Assembly (NCBI GenBank): GCA_030522415.1
Contig: CM060121.1
Coordinates: forward strand, 1,563,476-1,627,475
Direction of reading: 5' to 3'
DNA length: 64,000 nt
DNA from: Channallabes apus
Lineage: Eukaryota; Chordata; Actinopteri; Siluriformes; Clariidae
The notes beneath the pieces were generated by a model. The model was not told where the DNA came from. It searched no databases and saw only the letters and a program-made list of their open reading frames with translations. Positions 12,188 to 26,518 of this stretch are shown here, in pieces (position 1 is the first letter of the stretch; each line of letters opens with the position of its first letter). The position numbers and the translations under genes are program-made.

Positions 12188-12375
12188 TGAACCGTCTGAA
12201 ACCTCCTCGTCTCAGACCCAAGTCTCAAACCGTCTGAACCTCCGTCTGGTCTCAGAGTCGCATTACGGACCTCCGTCTGGTCTCAAAACCGCGTCTCGAA
12301 CTGTCTGAACTTCCGTCTGGTCTCAGAGCTGCGTCTCAAATAATCTGAACCTCCGTCTGGTCTCAGAGCCACGCC
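12188..12375. repeat. imperfect tandem repeat, unit 30-40 bp
   Basis: CTCCGTCTGGTCTCA occurs at about 12240, 12271, 12311 and 12351, separated by variable spacers containing CCGTCTGAAC or GCGTCTCAAA. No open frame of note. Confidence 0.7.
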
Positions 12376-12626
12376 CCCTTCCCAGCGATGTTTGCCTGAC
12401 CTCAACCTCAAGACCCCAGTGTGGTCAGGGTCACGCTATTCAGCTCACCATGTGTGTGTGTGACCTTTGACCTCGGAGTCGGGGTGAGGAGAAGAATCAG
12501 AGGCTCACTCGTGTATGTGGAATTCCAGTCACGCGCGCGCTGCCGAGGATTCTGGGAACGACGACAAACGCCGATGGCCCTGTGTGACTTTTTCAGAGAC
12601 GTGACATATGGGTCACTTTCTCTCTC

Positions 12627-12663
<37 letters not shown>

Positions 12664-13309
12664 GACAGAGTGTGAGAGGGTGTAAGTGTAAGCAGAGTGT
12701 GTATGACTCCACACAGCGCATAAACAGTGTACGAGACTTAAGCTTGTCTTTGTATAAACGCTTACATTGAGCACAAACACAAACACACACACAGAGTCGA
12801 ACATGTAGCCGAGTAAACACGCTGGAAACCAGAGGGAAATTTATACAGGCAGTAAACACCGGAGTAAACACCGAGAGGAACACACTCGAGCCGCGCGACT
12901 CTCGGCTGAGATCGCTCACGTTCACGTGCATCTGAAATCGCACTCCGTAAACAAACGTCTGTGAGGAACTCGACGTCTGAAACACCCGGATCGAACCTGA
13001 TCCGAAACAAATCTCTCAAATCCTGACATCAGACGGAATCGCGCGCAGAGCGATGTCACTTAGCTCACATAATGATAACGCTCGTCCCCTTCGTTACCGT
13101 GGCAACAGTGTGTCGCGGCCGTGTGCTTCTCCCTGTGGAGACGTCGAGTGTGTCAGTCGTCTCGGGTCAGAACAGCGGATGTGAAGTTCATCAGTTAAAA
13201 CAGCGGATAAATAAACCAGATCAATAACGACATCAGACTCAGAAATAAAGACGGATTCAGTGATGAGGACGTCGGAGACGCGTGAAACCGGAGTTACAGC
13301 TGATACCTT

Positions 13310-13515
13310 GTACTGATCCAGTTCTGATCTGATCTGACTTAGTGTTAATCTAATTACTGATCAGATCTGTTTATTGATCCAATACTAATCTAAATACTGA
13401 TGTGATATAATTACTGACTCAGTATTAATCCAATTAGAGACTGATTTAGATGATCTAATTACTGATCAGCTGTAGATCTTAATCCTGATTTAATGCTGAT
13501 TCAGTACTGATCTAT
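13310..13515. repeat. degenerate TGATC-type tandem repeat
   Basis: Runs of ACTGATCNA and TAATCTAATTACTGATC modules recur every 15-30 bases with heavy divergence. It appears to be a decayed simple array in the first intron. Confidence 0.5.
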
Positions 13516-13879
13516 AACTGAGGGGGTTCTCAGATGAAAAGAAAATTCATTAAATAAATAAATAAATAAACCTTGATCCAAAACTGAATCATCCTCCGTT
13601 CTCATGCTGACGCACTATTTAAACACCCGTGTCACTCAGACAAAGGGGGCGGGGCTAAACACAGAATGCCATTCTCTGCATATTAACCTGAGTAAACAAA
13701 GCAGCTTTGTGGAACATTCCAGAAAAGACGAATGCAGGGGCTGAGACCGCGTGTAGGGCTTTACGGTCCTTATTATTATTATTATTATTATTATTGTTAT
13801 TATTATTATGGTTATTATGGTTATTATTATTGTTCACTGTATTCACCTGGAAACACACGGTTTATACAGAATAAGTGCT

Positions 13880-13937
13880 GGGACGAGGACGAGGGGGACG
13901 AGGGGGGTGGAAGGCGGGGTGTAGGGGGGGGGGGGGG
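13880..13937. repeat. G-rich tract ending in a 13-base G run
   Basis: The plus strand contains several runs of four or more G closely spaced, ending in a long pure G run (13925-13937). It could form a quadruplex on the non-template strand of xylt1. No gene. Confidence 0.6.
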
Positions 13938-14050
13938 TGATGCGACCTGACGTGTTTCGAGGCAGAGACATTTCTGTACCTGTTACTGTAACTAAACCAC
14001 AACCACAGGATTCAGTTATATGACACACGGCTCAGACATTATGTAATATC

Positions 14051-14090
<40 letters not shown>

Positions 14091-14972
14091 GAGGTGGCTG
14101 CGTAAGAGCCGTAGCCTGAAACTGTCACACCAGGTGAACTCGAAACACCTCTCAGAGCGATGATACATCCGGTGTTGGTGAAACAAAAGGTGCTCTGTGG
14201 AGGTGCATTCCACACACCACTGTTACTGAGCAAGAGGTGTGTGTGTGTGTGTGAGTGTGTGAGAGAGACACACATTACAGCGAGAGACAGAGGTAACCAC
14301 ATCAAACGCGTGGTGTAGCTCGTCTTCACGCCTGCAGCACCTTCACGTGCGCGTTTACGCGCCTACACACGCGCGCGTCCGACACTGACGTGCCCGCCAG
14401 CTTCAGGTGTCGCTGGCCTAGGGTGCCGATACTTTTAACCACCACCAACAGCGAGGGCACGCTTCATCAGACGGCGCTCACGCCGCAGCTACGCGGTCGA
14501 GGATTTCCCGTGCGTGAATCTCAGACGGCGTCCTGCAGGGGGCGCACACGGGGGACGCGTCGCAGAAACAGACAGACAGCAGCGCACTTTGACCCGCGCT
14601 GAACGTCTCACCGCGATCGAGTGTTACTACCAGTGAAGGTTAGCGCGACGAACACGGACGAGAGACGTTTAAATGTGCGTCTCTGTCTCAGTAAAGACGA
14701 AAAGAAGAAGAAAAAGACAGATGAGGAAAAGGGGAAGTGAAGAAGAGGAAGTGGAGACGTCGCACGTCCTTCTGCGTCTATAAATGCTGCAAAAAGTACA
14801 TCGTAATATCAATATGATTTGGGGGATTTTTAAAAAACAAATCTCTTTACAAAATTCTACATTCAGAGTTTTTCGGAGTTTCTTGGACATGAGCTCTAAA
14901 AAGGGGGCGGAGCTAAAACAGGAGACGGCTGAAATCGGTTAAAATGTCACACTCGTGGCTCTAATGAGTCTA

Positions 14973-15008
<36 letters not shown>

Positions 15009-15673
15009 ACTCAGGGTAAAACTTTAATATTTAACCTGAGATCATTAAATGCGTTCGGCAAGAAACCAGTGACGATGTCATTTAATTAATCAAAATAATA
15101 ACAATAATAAACTAGTAGAACAGTGATGTAATTGTAGTTAAACGAGCTGCTGAGGTCTAAGAGGAATAAAACGCTCTGGTTTACCGCAGGACTCCGTCGC
15201 TGATTATTTTACCGTAATAACTTAAAGCTTTAATCTGCTTTGACGTATTTCTCGTTATTGCTGCTAATCATTATGTCGTACACGTACACTTCTATAACAA
15301 CATTAAAAGGTTGTTTAATATTAAATGCGTTTCTGATCCCGTGTGGTTCTTAGACGCCTCTGTGAATAATAAAAGTGTTTCTCTTTTTCTTTAATTCAAA
15401 GTTATACTTCTTCATGCCAGGATCCACAACAAACCGGTTCATATTTTTTTCACAATTGTTCCATCGGATTCGTCAGCTGACATGAAGACGGATTTGGGTC
15501 CCCGCAGCGCGAGAATAAGCCGCCGAGCGCGCGGTGTGGATTAGGATGCGCGAAGTCAGAGCTCAGGGACGGAGCTCAGGGCTTTTAGTCAGAGAATCTG
15601 TTGGAGAACGTGGTGTGGCCGTACGCCAGCTGAAGGTCTCCGAGCACCTGCAGGGCCTCTGCCTGATTAGCAG

Positions 15674-15717
<44 letters not shown>

Positions 15718-15995
15718 CCGGGTGTTTAGGATCGACCGGTTCACTGTAATCCATCAGCATCATGTCTGAAACCCAGCGCACTAGGAACATCAGAACGTTC
15801 TTCATAATCTCACCCTAATCCGCGCCGTTCCACCTCATGCTCTACTGTACAGGCTTAACAAGTTTCTGTTTATCGTCCTCGCTGTGTTGCGTCTTGTATG
15901 AAAACGTTCTCCGTAAGTCTATAATCACGTTAACAGAAACAGAACGTGGCGTTCTCAATACAATAAGAAACGTTCAGCATTTTTGTATTCAGCGT

Positions 15996-16034
<39 letters not shown>

Positions 16035-17104
16035 TGTTGCCGAGTCGTACTGAGGTTCTGTTCTAAATGTATACTTTTAAATTATTGATGTTTTTTTCCT
16101 ACAGACACAAACTTTTGGGCGGCGCTGCATATATTAAAACTTGACAAATTTAAGATGGATGGAAATTTTTCATTTTAATCTAAAATACATAAAATAAATA
16201 AATAAAAAGAACTGCATCTGAAGTTGCTTAAAAAATACGAGAAAAATCCAAAAACAACCTAAAAAATTTAATAAGCAGAAGTAAGAAAAATTATTTTTAT
16301 TATAATAATTATATATAATATACTGTATATCTAAAACAAAAATATAGAATATATATAAAATAACTATCTAAAAATAAAAATATATACTTTATGACAATAT
16401 AAAAAAATAAAAATAAAATAAATAAAAAGAACTTTAAAAAATTGATTAAGGAAAAGAAAATTGTAATAAAAAAAACAAGGAAATTGTTTATGTTTATATA
16501 TTTATTAAAAATTCTCAAAATGTCTGAATAAAAAGTACATTTCATTAATACCCCCCCTCCCCCCAACACCCGTTTTTGTGTTTGTCATCGGATTAATCAG
16601 ATTATTTTCGACCACGCCGTGCTCATGAATGTTTCTGGACTCAGCACCGATCCCTGCAGATTTTTCTAACTTCCAAATCCCGTAATTAAAAAACAAGACT
16701 CAGGAGGGGATTAATGCTAAAGGCTGCACGCGTCTGGGGTTTAAACCTGAGCGTGTGATTCATTTAAGTCGGAGCGATCCCGCCGAGTCGGAGACGTTAC
16801 ATGTGTAATGATATCTCTGAACGATTTGAGATGCTAATACAGTTGTCTTGATGTTGCTAGAGATGCTAGGTGTGCGTTTTATCTCGTTACGATCCTCAAC
16901 AGCGTGTCATGTTTCCTTCCTCTACTCTCTCTGTTTGTGTGTGTGTGCGTGAGAGAGAGAGAGAGAGAAGTGGGTATTAAAATGGAAGGTGCTGCTGCTT
17001 TTCCCTGCTTGTAGTATTAGAGCAGCTCCGGCATCTTTCCTTATTTAAACTCCTGTTACATCAGAACAAACAAGCACCTCGGGCGAGCGAAAGAGAGAGA
17101 GAGG

Positions 17105-17140
<36 letters not shown>

Positions 17141-17277
17141 GAGAGGTAAAGCTTCACGAGCAGAGCGTTTAAACAGGCATACAGATGAGGCCATGCAGCA
17201 ATTAGTGAGTATTCACTATTCACGGCTCGCAGCGTTTTAATGAAACACTCACACTGCTGCTGCTGGAGGAACAGGAC

Positions 17278-17324
<47 letters not shown>

Positions 17325-17689
17325 TCCCCCACAAGGGCATCACGTTTACACTCCTAACATCACATCCTTCCCTCCGATTCCACTCTACCTCTCAGGTCAC
17401 AGCGTAGGAGTCCTCATTTTAATCGGGTCACATGATCACCCAGTTCACTAAAATCCTCCGCATGACTCCTGATTTTAAAAACTCCTGGTACAAGAGAACC
17501 CATAAAAGACGTCGTTTAAAGTCTCTTCCTCTAGCCCTAAGACCACGCGCTCACCTTTCGAGCAGATAAAGTCAGAACTCGGTTGCTAAGCAACCAGGAA
17601 GCACCGGCGCTGGATACCGACTAGCTGATGACCTGACGACCGCCGTGTCTGATCTGACCTTAAGAAATTAAACCTAAAAATAAACATGC

Positions 17690-18110
17690 AGGCTAGTTCA
17701 GAGTTCTGCGTGGTTCTGAGATACTTCCGGTTCTCAGCTCCACATTCTCTGATGTTCTGCCTGATTCGAGGTTCCATATGGTTTAGAGTTTCTTCTGGTT
17801 GTGAGAGTCCTCTTGATCTCTGAAGTTCTGTTTGGTGCAGAAGTTCTTCTGGTTCTCAGATCCCAGTGGATCGAGGTTCCATCAGGTTCATAGTTCTGTC
17901 TGTTTCAAGGTTCCATGTGGTCTGAAGGTTCTTGTAGTTCTAAGTTCTTCTGGCTGAGGGATTCTTCTGGGTCTCAGTTCCATACGGTTCAGGGTTACAA
18001 CATGTACAGAGTTCCTTCTGGGTCTGAGATGCTTCTGGTTCTCAGCTCCCTGTGCTTTAAGGTTCTGTCTGATTGCATGTGGTTTAGAGTTTCTTCTGGC
18101 TCCAAATTTT
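17690..18110. repeat. degenerate GGTTC-type repeat block
   Basis: Modules such as TCTTCTGGTTCTCAG, GAGGTTCCAT and GTGGTTTAGAGTTTCTTCTGG recur about every 50 bases over 420 bp. The copies differ at many sites. The open frame on the plus strand (17915-18220) reads through the repeat and has no protein family signature. Confidence 0.55.
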
Positions 18111-19082
18111 CCCTTTTGTCTGGTTCCCGAGCACAGAACGCTTGTGTTCTCACTGAAAAAAGACGCACCAGACTTCGGAGGTCAAGTGTTCTCGGAAGTG
18201 ATCTTAGGGCTCTAATGTGAAAACGCCCTTAAACACAGAGTGAACAGTGAAGCAGGGAGTTCCGCGTTCGAATAAGGTTAAAATAAGGTTCTTGCGATGT
18301 TCTAGAAAACGTTGGTATGGTCGTAATAACTTGTGCTAAATGTTCCTGAGTGCGAAAGCCGACATTACGGCAGCGTGTGTGTTAACATCCCAGCGTTCAG
18401 GACTGATCAGTGTAATAACACACAAGTTTAACTTTCTGATAAACCGAAGTTCTTATACACGTTCTGAATATATCGTTCTATTTCTCAGAATGGAAACAAC
18501 TTAAAAAAAAAAAAGAACTGAAATAATTCAGTGACTGAATCAGATCAAAGTAAAACTTAAACTGTATAGCAAGATCAAAAACTATTTAAATAAAAAATAA
18601 GTCTCTATATGCAGCACTGCAGTTTTCCCGGAACCAGAAGCCGCGATGTTCTCAGTAACGCGACCACACAAACATCGAGAACAACTGCAGGAGGTTTTCC
18701 AGCTGGGAATGTCTGGAGCGTTTATCTCCAGCTCTAGTCCCGGTCCAGAAACTATCCGGAGGGAAAAACCACAGCTGTGAGGACGAGGAGGATGCCAGGA
18801 CATGGACGCTCGAAAACAAAGCCTGTAATTTGTGTAGGGCTCGAGCTAGCATGAACCTGCCGCGGTCCTCGTAGAGCGACGGAGAGAGAGAGAGGATAAT
18901 GATCAAAGGAGAAACAAGCAGAAACAAAATAATTAACTTTGTCCGTTCATGACAGGAAGCAGTTAGCGTATGTGTATATATTTATATTTACTTTTCCTTT
19001 AAGCTCCGGGGACTAAACTCACTCACACACATGGTGCTATCAGGTTATACACACCTGGCATTTGGGTAAAGATTGTGCTGCC

Positions 19083-19117
<35 letters not shown>

Positions 19118-19892
19118 TGTCTATCAATACCCCCTTTGTAATGCAAAACTCGAGAAGCATGGCACACTTAATTGGTTTCTCAGTGCATTCTCGATTTCAA
19201 AGGCGCGGGCCAAGAGCTGAACTCAACAGGTCTCCATGCGAGTCTGTGTGAAGACGAGGAGACGCACGCACACCGCCGCGTAAAAAGAACCGCCAGACTC
19301 GTCTCCGCGCCGTAAACACTGCAGTTAGGGTGCGTTGAAAACGTTGCGTTGTAATAATGCTAAATCATGCATCTTTAACGCGCTGATTATCACACCTGAT
19401 TAATTATATTACACAGGCGGCTCTCCAGGCGTGTTCCCCCGCCTCTCTTCCTCTTTTCTCTTCTCCTTCTCTTCTGTGGCCGCAGCATCTTACACTGACT
19501 CACTCGCGCTGCGGGTTCTGATGAATCATCTGAAAAATAACCGCGCGCCGCCGTACGATCATCTCACAGCACAAAGACACTAATATATAGAGTCTGAGCC
19601 GCGCTGTCACCACTCAATAAATTAGCCCGGATCCGAGGTGCGCAACAGCTGCAGAGCAACCTGTCGGGAAAGAGGATGATGAAAACATCTGTCTCCGCGG
19701 GACAAAAAACACCTAGCACCTGAGGAAAGCAACACGGGACGCTTACTGAGTTCAGGAGTACGTCTCGAAAAGTGCGACTGAGGGGTTAGGACTAGAGTCA
19801 GGGGCGGGGCTAGCGGTCGCAGAGCTCATGTCAATCAAAGACCAATTAAGGAACCAATTTTATTAGAGGTTAGAGGTTGTTCCTCTTTAGGA

Positions 19893-21274
19893 GGCTTTTT
19901 TACTAAATTCAGATAAGACAGAGATATTACTTATTGGCCCAAAAACCAGCACACAACAGCTTTCACAATTCAGCTTGCGCTTAGAAGGATGTACTGTTAT
20001 TACCAGCTCGACAGTAAAAGACCTGGGCGTAATATTAGACAGTAACTTGTCTTTTGAAAATCACATTTCAAATATCACAAAAACAGCCTTTTTCCATCTT
20101 CGAAATATTGCTAAACTTAGGAACATCTTATCCGTATCTGATGCAGAAAAACTAGTTCATGCATTCATGACCTCCAGACTGGACTATTGTAATGCATTAC
20201 TAGGTGGTTGTCCTGCATCCTCAATAAACAAGCTTCAGTTAATCCAAAATGCAGCTGCCAGGGTTCTCACTAGATCCAGAAAATATGATCATATAACCCC
20301 AATATTATCATCCCTGCACTGGCTACCTGTTCAGTTTAGAATAAATTACAAAATAGTATTACTTACATACAAGGCCTTAAATGGTTTAGCTCCCACATAC
20401 CTAACCAGTCTTCTGATACGCTACAATCCACCATGCGCCTTAAGATCACAAAACTCCGGACTTCTGGTAGTTCCCAGAATTTCAAAATCTACAAAAGGGG
20501 GTAGGGCTTTTTCATATTTAGCTCCAAAGCTTTGGAATAGCCTTCCAGACAGTGTTCGGGGAGCAGACACGGTTTCTCAGTTCAAAAGTAGACTCAAGAC
20601 GCATCTTTTTAATCTGGCATACACATAACTCATCCCAGTACTCATACTCCAGTACACCTATACCGAATGGCAACTACGCTAATTCTCCCCATCTGTTCTG
20701 TATTTCTCTACCCATCCCGAGGCATCAGGAGATTTTGCCAGCTTCAGTAGACAAAGGCCGACCCTGCGAGGTTCCTGAGGCGTCCAGAGAAGGACCAGCT
20801 CCAGCTGGATTCAGCTTTATGATGGTTGGAGCTACACATGCTGCTCCTGTGCTTCCAGTGATCCAGACCTCATCTGCCCTCTGCACCTACTGACTCGTCC
20901 CTATGCTGAACTGGTCTTCATGTCAATTTAAATAATTTCTGTCATATTGAATTTTCACCTGCACAACACACAATATGTTATATCATTTCTATCTGTTATC
21001 ACCCAAATGAGGATGGGTTCCCTGTTGAGTCTGGTTCCTCTCAAGGTTTCTTCCTAATGCCATCTCAGGGAGTTTTTCCTTGCCACCGTCGCCGCCACCC
21101 TTGGCTTGCTCATCAGAGACATTTCATTCATTCATCTCATTATTATCTGCACATTTCTCTCACACATCCACACTTCCAATTATTTTCTTTTCTATAATTA
21201 TTATTATTATTTGTTTTTATTTATTTATTTTCTATTATAATTTTATTTATTTATTTATTACTTTATATATAATT

Positions 21275-21317
<43 letters not shown>

Positions 21318-21444
21318 ATATGTTTTTGTTTTTTGTTTTTTTTGTTGTGTGTTAAATTTCTAAAATTTTTGTGAAGCTGCTTTGAGACAATGACCATTGT
21401 TAAAAGCGCTATATAAATAAAATTGAATTGAATTGAATTGAATT
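19893..21444 (+). mobile_element. L2-group non-LTR retrotransposon, 5'-truncated copy 1
   Basis: The copy begins inside the reverse transcriptase gene, just after the palm, at the frame LLNSDKTEILLIGP. It keeps the C-terminal third of the ORF2 protein, a 3' UTR of about 800 bases with the fish-typical stretch CTGGTTCCTCTCAAGGTTTC, and a 3' end with AAGCGCTATATAAATAAAAT followed by a (GAATT)n tail. An (AT)n tract (21277-21310) lies in the UTR. The polar truncation is typical of LINE retrotransposition. It lies antisense to xylt1. The clade call (L2/CR1 group) rests on protein wording and the tail. Confidence 0.85.
19975..20628 (+). pseudogene. L2-group ORF2 C-terminal fragment (dead LINE protein)
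   Basis: This open frame of 217 codons has no frameshift. It carries the conserved C-terminal wording of fish L2-like ORF2 proteins: TVKDLGVILDSNLSFENHIS, FHLRNIAKLRNIL, LVHAFMTSRLDYCNALL, IQNAAARVLTRSRKYDHITP and GGRAFSYLAPKLWNSLPDSV. The catalytic palm with its paired aspartates and any endonuclease domain are absent because of the 5' truncation, so it cannot act alone. The plus-strand frame starts with CTG or earlier codons, so no true start is implied. The intact frame suggests a fairly young insertion. Confidence 0.88.
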
Positions 21445-21699
21445 TTGGAGGAGCGGGGAGTTCCGCGTACAGTCCTAACTACAGAGTGTTTCCCCGTCAG
21501 CAAACAAACATTTTGCTAATTTTTACAAAGAACTTTACATTTTTAGAAAAAGTACACGCTTTCTAAAAAGCAGGGTCATAAAATTTTTACAAAACATCAC
21601 AATTTAGCATTTGTCGATCTAATACTCTTCATAGCGTGCACTAGCGGAAGCATCAGTTCCACGATGTGTTGTTTTGCAGCAGCTCATTTACACGACACT

Positions 21700-21970
21700 G
21701 ACTCCAAAATCGCTTCTTGAAAATGGATTTTTAATTCCTATAAGTCTGCAGTCTACGCGGTAAAATGTTGCAGTTCCTTTACCAGCCTACAGGTGGTGCT
21801 CTCTAATCTATTCACACACTGACAGACAGCACAGCGCCCTATGTGGTAGGACTGAATTATTTACTAAAAAAAATCTAATAAAATGTAAAAGTTATTTATA
21901 AAACTGCGATGTTTATAGAATCGCGATACGAATCAAACGGTATGGTACGATGGTGCGATCCTCATCCCCA
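21700..21970 (+). repeat. dispersed repeat family B, copy 1
   Basis: AGGTGGTGCTCTCTAATCTATTCACAC, then GTGTGGTAGGACT-like words, GTTTATAGAATCGCGATACG and a terminal GTGCGATC recur with the same order and spacing at 41690-41905 and 54880-55150. The class is unknown and there is no coding potential. Confidence 0.6.
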
Positions 21971-23346
21971 GTGTGGGTTAATAAATCTGAATATACGGTG
22001 AATTAGGACTGGTTTCAGGATGAGCTCGGATTTCTTGATTTTCAGTGATATTTCATTTCATTGCATCAGTTACACTTCTTCAGTTCACATTCATCTTTCG
22101 TTTTTTTCCCGTCACAATATTACCGCTAATTTTCTCCTGATTGTAAGTCCGCGCTCGTCTCTGCAGAAAACTCGAGAACATGAGATGTGTTTGGATCGTT
22201 CGGAGGTCACATGACCGTCACGTGTCATTGTGTGACCCTGAAATCCCACCATCACGTGTTATCCCATAATCCCTCTGCGCTGACTCCTTATTTACATTTA
22301 GTGAGTCACATGACCTCCGTCACATGACCATCAAACTGCACTGTTTATTCTCCTCCTAACTTTAGGTTTGTTAAAGTGAAGAACGTTCCAGAATGCTCTG
22401 TAAGATGAAACAGGTTCTGCCTTAGAACAAAGGACAGATTACGGATTGCACAGATGGAAGAGTTTTCTTTTAGAACTCGTGAGTTCTAAGCAACACGATG
22501 TCGTAAGAGTCTTTGGGTTCTAGAATGGACCCATTCTGGGTTTTGAGTTTTGTTCATGAAACACTGTCAATGGTTCTACCTGGAACTGACAGTCTGACAG
22601 TAAAACCCAATCCTGAGATGTTCTCTAAAGAATCTCCAAGCTTTCCTCGAGATATAAACCAGAGAGACGTTCCCTCTTGTGAAGGTGAACGTGGTGCCGG
22701 AGGAGAACACAAGCACTTGATGGAACACAAAATGGTGCGAACGCTAAACTCACAACCCACATAACCACGGTTACTCAGTTTTTGGAGGGTTCCGCGGTAG
22801 AGTTCCAGCGCCGCCTGTAGATCGTGGTTCCTGATAAAGCGCATCACTGTTGCATCACAATTTTTTTTTCTCCAACAAACAAACTCGATAATAAATTCAA
22901 ATCTCAGCAACAGAACATCAGGAAAGACTTCAGCTCGCTAAACGTTCCGCGTGCCCGGGTAACGCGTATAACCAGACGACTCGCTAACGGTCCTGCGGTT
23001 TCAGGAAGCAACACCTGAGTGTTTTCAGCTCTCACTCTACAGAGAACCTGACCAGATTACAAAACACAAAAGACAGTGTAGGTGTCGAGAAAAGCTCAAG
23101 CACTTCACGCCCACGTCCGTCCTCCTCAAACCGAGAGACAAAGAGAGACAAAGAGAGAGAGAAAGAGAAAGAGAATCATGGAGAAGTGCTGATATATGGA
23201 AAGTCATGCTATCTTTAAAGCCTAATTTGAAACACTGATGAGACAAACAATGGAGAGCCGCACTTCAAACGCTGGACATGGAGCGTGTCTCGTTAAAAAG
23301 CCTGAGATTAGAAAAGAGCCAGAGGAGAGAGAGATCCAAAACTCTA

Positions 23347-23380
<34 letters not shown>

Positions 23381-23574
23381 GACTATCCCAGATGTCAGAA
23401 CGTTTGTCTCCTGACTCGTACGAGAACGTCCCGAGCCCTCGGTCATATCAGCGGTGCGCGTAGTTAATAATAAACCCGTCCTCTATCTTCCTCCTGCTGA
23501 AATGACAGAATATTTAAAGCGGTAGTCGGTGATTGCGGCGTTGCTGATTCAGCACTCTGCGCCCACGGGACTCC

Positions 23575-23616
<42 letters not shown>

Positions 23617-25975
23617 TGGAAGCCAAAGTGTCGCTATCAGACTCGGAAGCGAACACCCACTGCACGCTCATCCAGCTCACAGAACACGTCCGTCTCAGCA
23701 CATCCTCCAGCACCTCTTCCACTTCTGGACATGTTAGTGCATTAAACGCAACTTTTCCCACAACAGCCCGTCCTGAACCGCTTTCTTTTTCTTTTCCTCT
23801 CATCCTACAGCAGTCTGTAGACGTCACGTCTGATCTCCACCTGCGCCGCCCGTCTGCCTCCGGTGCATCGGCCTCCTCTCTCTTCCCAGGACTCTAATTG
23901 ACACGAATATTTGTCAGACTTTCCTTTAAGGGAAAATAAAATTGTATGTTTATAATAAACAGACTAGTAAAACGGATAAACGGACTAGTAAATAGCGCTG
24001 ACGTTTTCTAAAAACAACAACAACAAAAAAGAAATAGGACGAGGTTAAAGGAGTTTCACTTTTTACATAAAAAAAAAAAGTGCTCCAGATTTAATGGGAA
24101 CAAAAAAAAAACCTTTGACTGAACTCGAGACGACGTGGCTTTCTCTGCGACCGTGCCTTTTTAACCCGCTGCTCTTGCACCAACAGGGGGCAGTGTAACG
24201 CACTCGGATAAAAGCGCTATCCACCCAGTTACACTTTACCTCTGACACTGGAGACTCCTTCCACAGGACGCTGCATATATCCATATACGGAACATCGTAA
24301 ATTTATTACTAATCAACAAGCGCTTTAATGTAAACCTGACTACAAAATAATACATATTTATAATAACCCAAGATAAAACACATACTGTATGTAGATCTCA
24401 AGCATCAATGAACCGATGGATCAGTTACGATAAACATGTTTTCTAAAAAGAAAAAAAGGGACGGAGGAACTCGAGGTCTGGAACTCGGAGGAACGCGGCT
24501 CGATTAAAAAAATAATAAAAATGTTTTTTTAAAAAAGGACAAAAATTAATATTAATTTAAAAGCTTTGATGTCAGACTCTGATCTTTGGTGCATCAAAGG
24601 AAAAATGTGTCTCTAAACAAATCGCCTGGCTTTATTCTCTCAAACAGACGATGAGCGCGGGCCAGGACACAAACAGCATGAATTTGTGTTGGACACGGAA
24701 CCCGGCTGTGGGTTTTTTAGTTGGGGTTTTTTTTGTGCATGTTTTCCGTTTGAACAATGAATTTAACCTCCGGAGAACTGAAAGGACGTTCTGGATTAGA
24801 ACGAGAGCTTTAATGAGAATCGATATTTCACTGCGTTACTGACAGCGGAGACGACACACTCTGACGTATCTCCGAGCAAAACGTTTCATCGTTAACCATA
24901 AAAATCTGCAGAACAGAGGAGGGAAAAAAAAAAGAAAAAAGAAAAATCATTTCAGATGGCTGGGATTTAATTTCCTAAACGTCTCTCGTTGCAGCTGTTT
25001 GCTAATTGAGACGTTAAAAGCCTGGAAGTGACCCAGACGTGATCAGTATTCATCCCGGGGCTGAACGTGATCTCGTGCCTGTTTTATTTAGATTTGTGTT
25101 GCAGAGACACGGACGCAGCGTCTTCACGTGACTGTACGTAGCCCGAGTGTGTAATTATCTACTGGACGGAGACGGAACGTCCCCAGTGAGACTGGACATG
25201 TCGTGGGCGAATAACCATACGGGTCTCGGCATCAGACCGCGTCCCGACAGCGAGATGAGCACCAGACCGTACCGTACCACGGTCCTCCTGTAATTACATC
25301 ATAGTACATCACAGTATAAATACATACGCACGTCTGTACAGTGCAAAAGACACGAAACTACAAAAGACCAAAACCTGTACTTTAGTCTGCGGCCTGTTTT
25401 CTATGATTTTATTATAGAAGCGTCGGTCTGAACAGGAAGCCGGGTTGCCAGGTCTTCGTCCTAAGAGCTATTTATTAAAATCGCAGATCAGGATGATTAA
25501 ATTACAAGCTTCGTCCCGACCCGATGGCGAGCAGGAGGTTTAATTTAAAACGAGGAGGCCGGTACACACGCTCGAGACGTAAATGTTCCACCGCAAAATA
25601 ACATCCTGTACTGAAAGCACTGAAGATTAAAGCTCACAGAGTCGCCGTAACGAGGTCACAGCACCGACGGATCCTAAGAGTCTGATTGGCCAGAGGGGGT
25701 GTGTGTGGGGGGGGGGGGGGGGGGGGGGTTGATTAATACCCCACTGCAGCAGCTCTGACCTTCAGTAACGTCTCATCCACACAGAGTTTATTTAACACTC
25801 GAGGAAGGAGTCTCCAGTTCCAGCCTGTTTTTGTGAATCCAGGATTCATAGTTTTATCTTTTTTTATCTTATTAGCTTTAATTACTTTACGAAAAATAAT
25901 CTGCATCACACAAACATGATGTTAGATTGTTTTCCTGAGACAGCATGCAGTTTTATTTTATTAAAAACCCATTTT

Positions 25976-26009
<34 letters not shown>

Positions 26010-26487
26010 TCCACCTCATATAGTCCGTATTATTACAGGCATTGTCATTAATGAGAAATACCAGTAAGTGCAAAAGTTTGTACACCCCTATACAAACTTT
26101 CCTTTCCATGAAATTGACATGATAAAAAATGCGAACATCGCGATACTAAATAAATTTTAAAGTTAGCGCGCCTCTTAATAAACGTGATACAGCGTTGTCC
26201 ACGTCCTGTAGGTCCATGTTTAACCTTCATGGCCGTCTCCAGTCTCAGGACCAGACACGGGGCGGCGTATAAACGATGGCCGACGCCTCGTTCGACTGCA
26301 GGGACGCGTACGAGTGCGTCAGGTGTTTCCATAGCAACGTGTTTGATGAGCTTAGTGACAGTTTGGCGAACATCCAGCATGCATTTGTGGGAGAAATATG
26401 AACCTGGGAACTGTGTGTGTGTGTGTGTGTGTGTGTGATAGGTAGAGATAGCAGTGTAGATCCTCAGTAGCTCTCAGGGTCCACAGC

Positions 26488-26518
<31 letters not shown>

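Noticed and set aside
13940..13985. Candidate exon 2 with frame KCLCLETRQ before GTCGCA
   Set aside because: It ends with LETRQ, which recalls the mammalian exon 2 end, but the donor is poor and the rest does not fit.
15600..15680. Minus-strand stretch reading DAANQAEALQVLGDLQ and then AYGHTTFSNRF as a possible exon
   Set aside because: About 30 codons open and protein-like, but the upstream sense-strand DNA is a purine repeat unfit as an acceptor tract, and it matches nothing known in xylt1.
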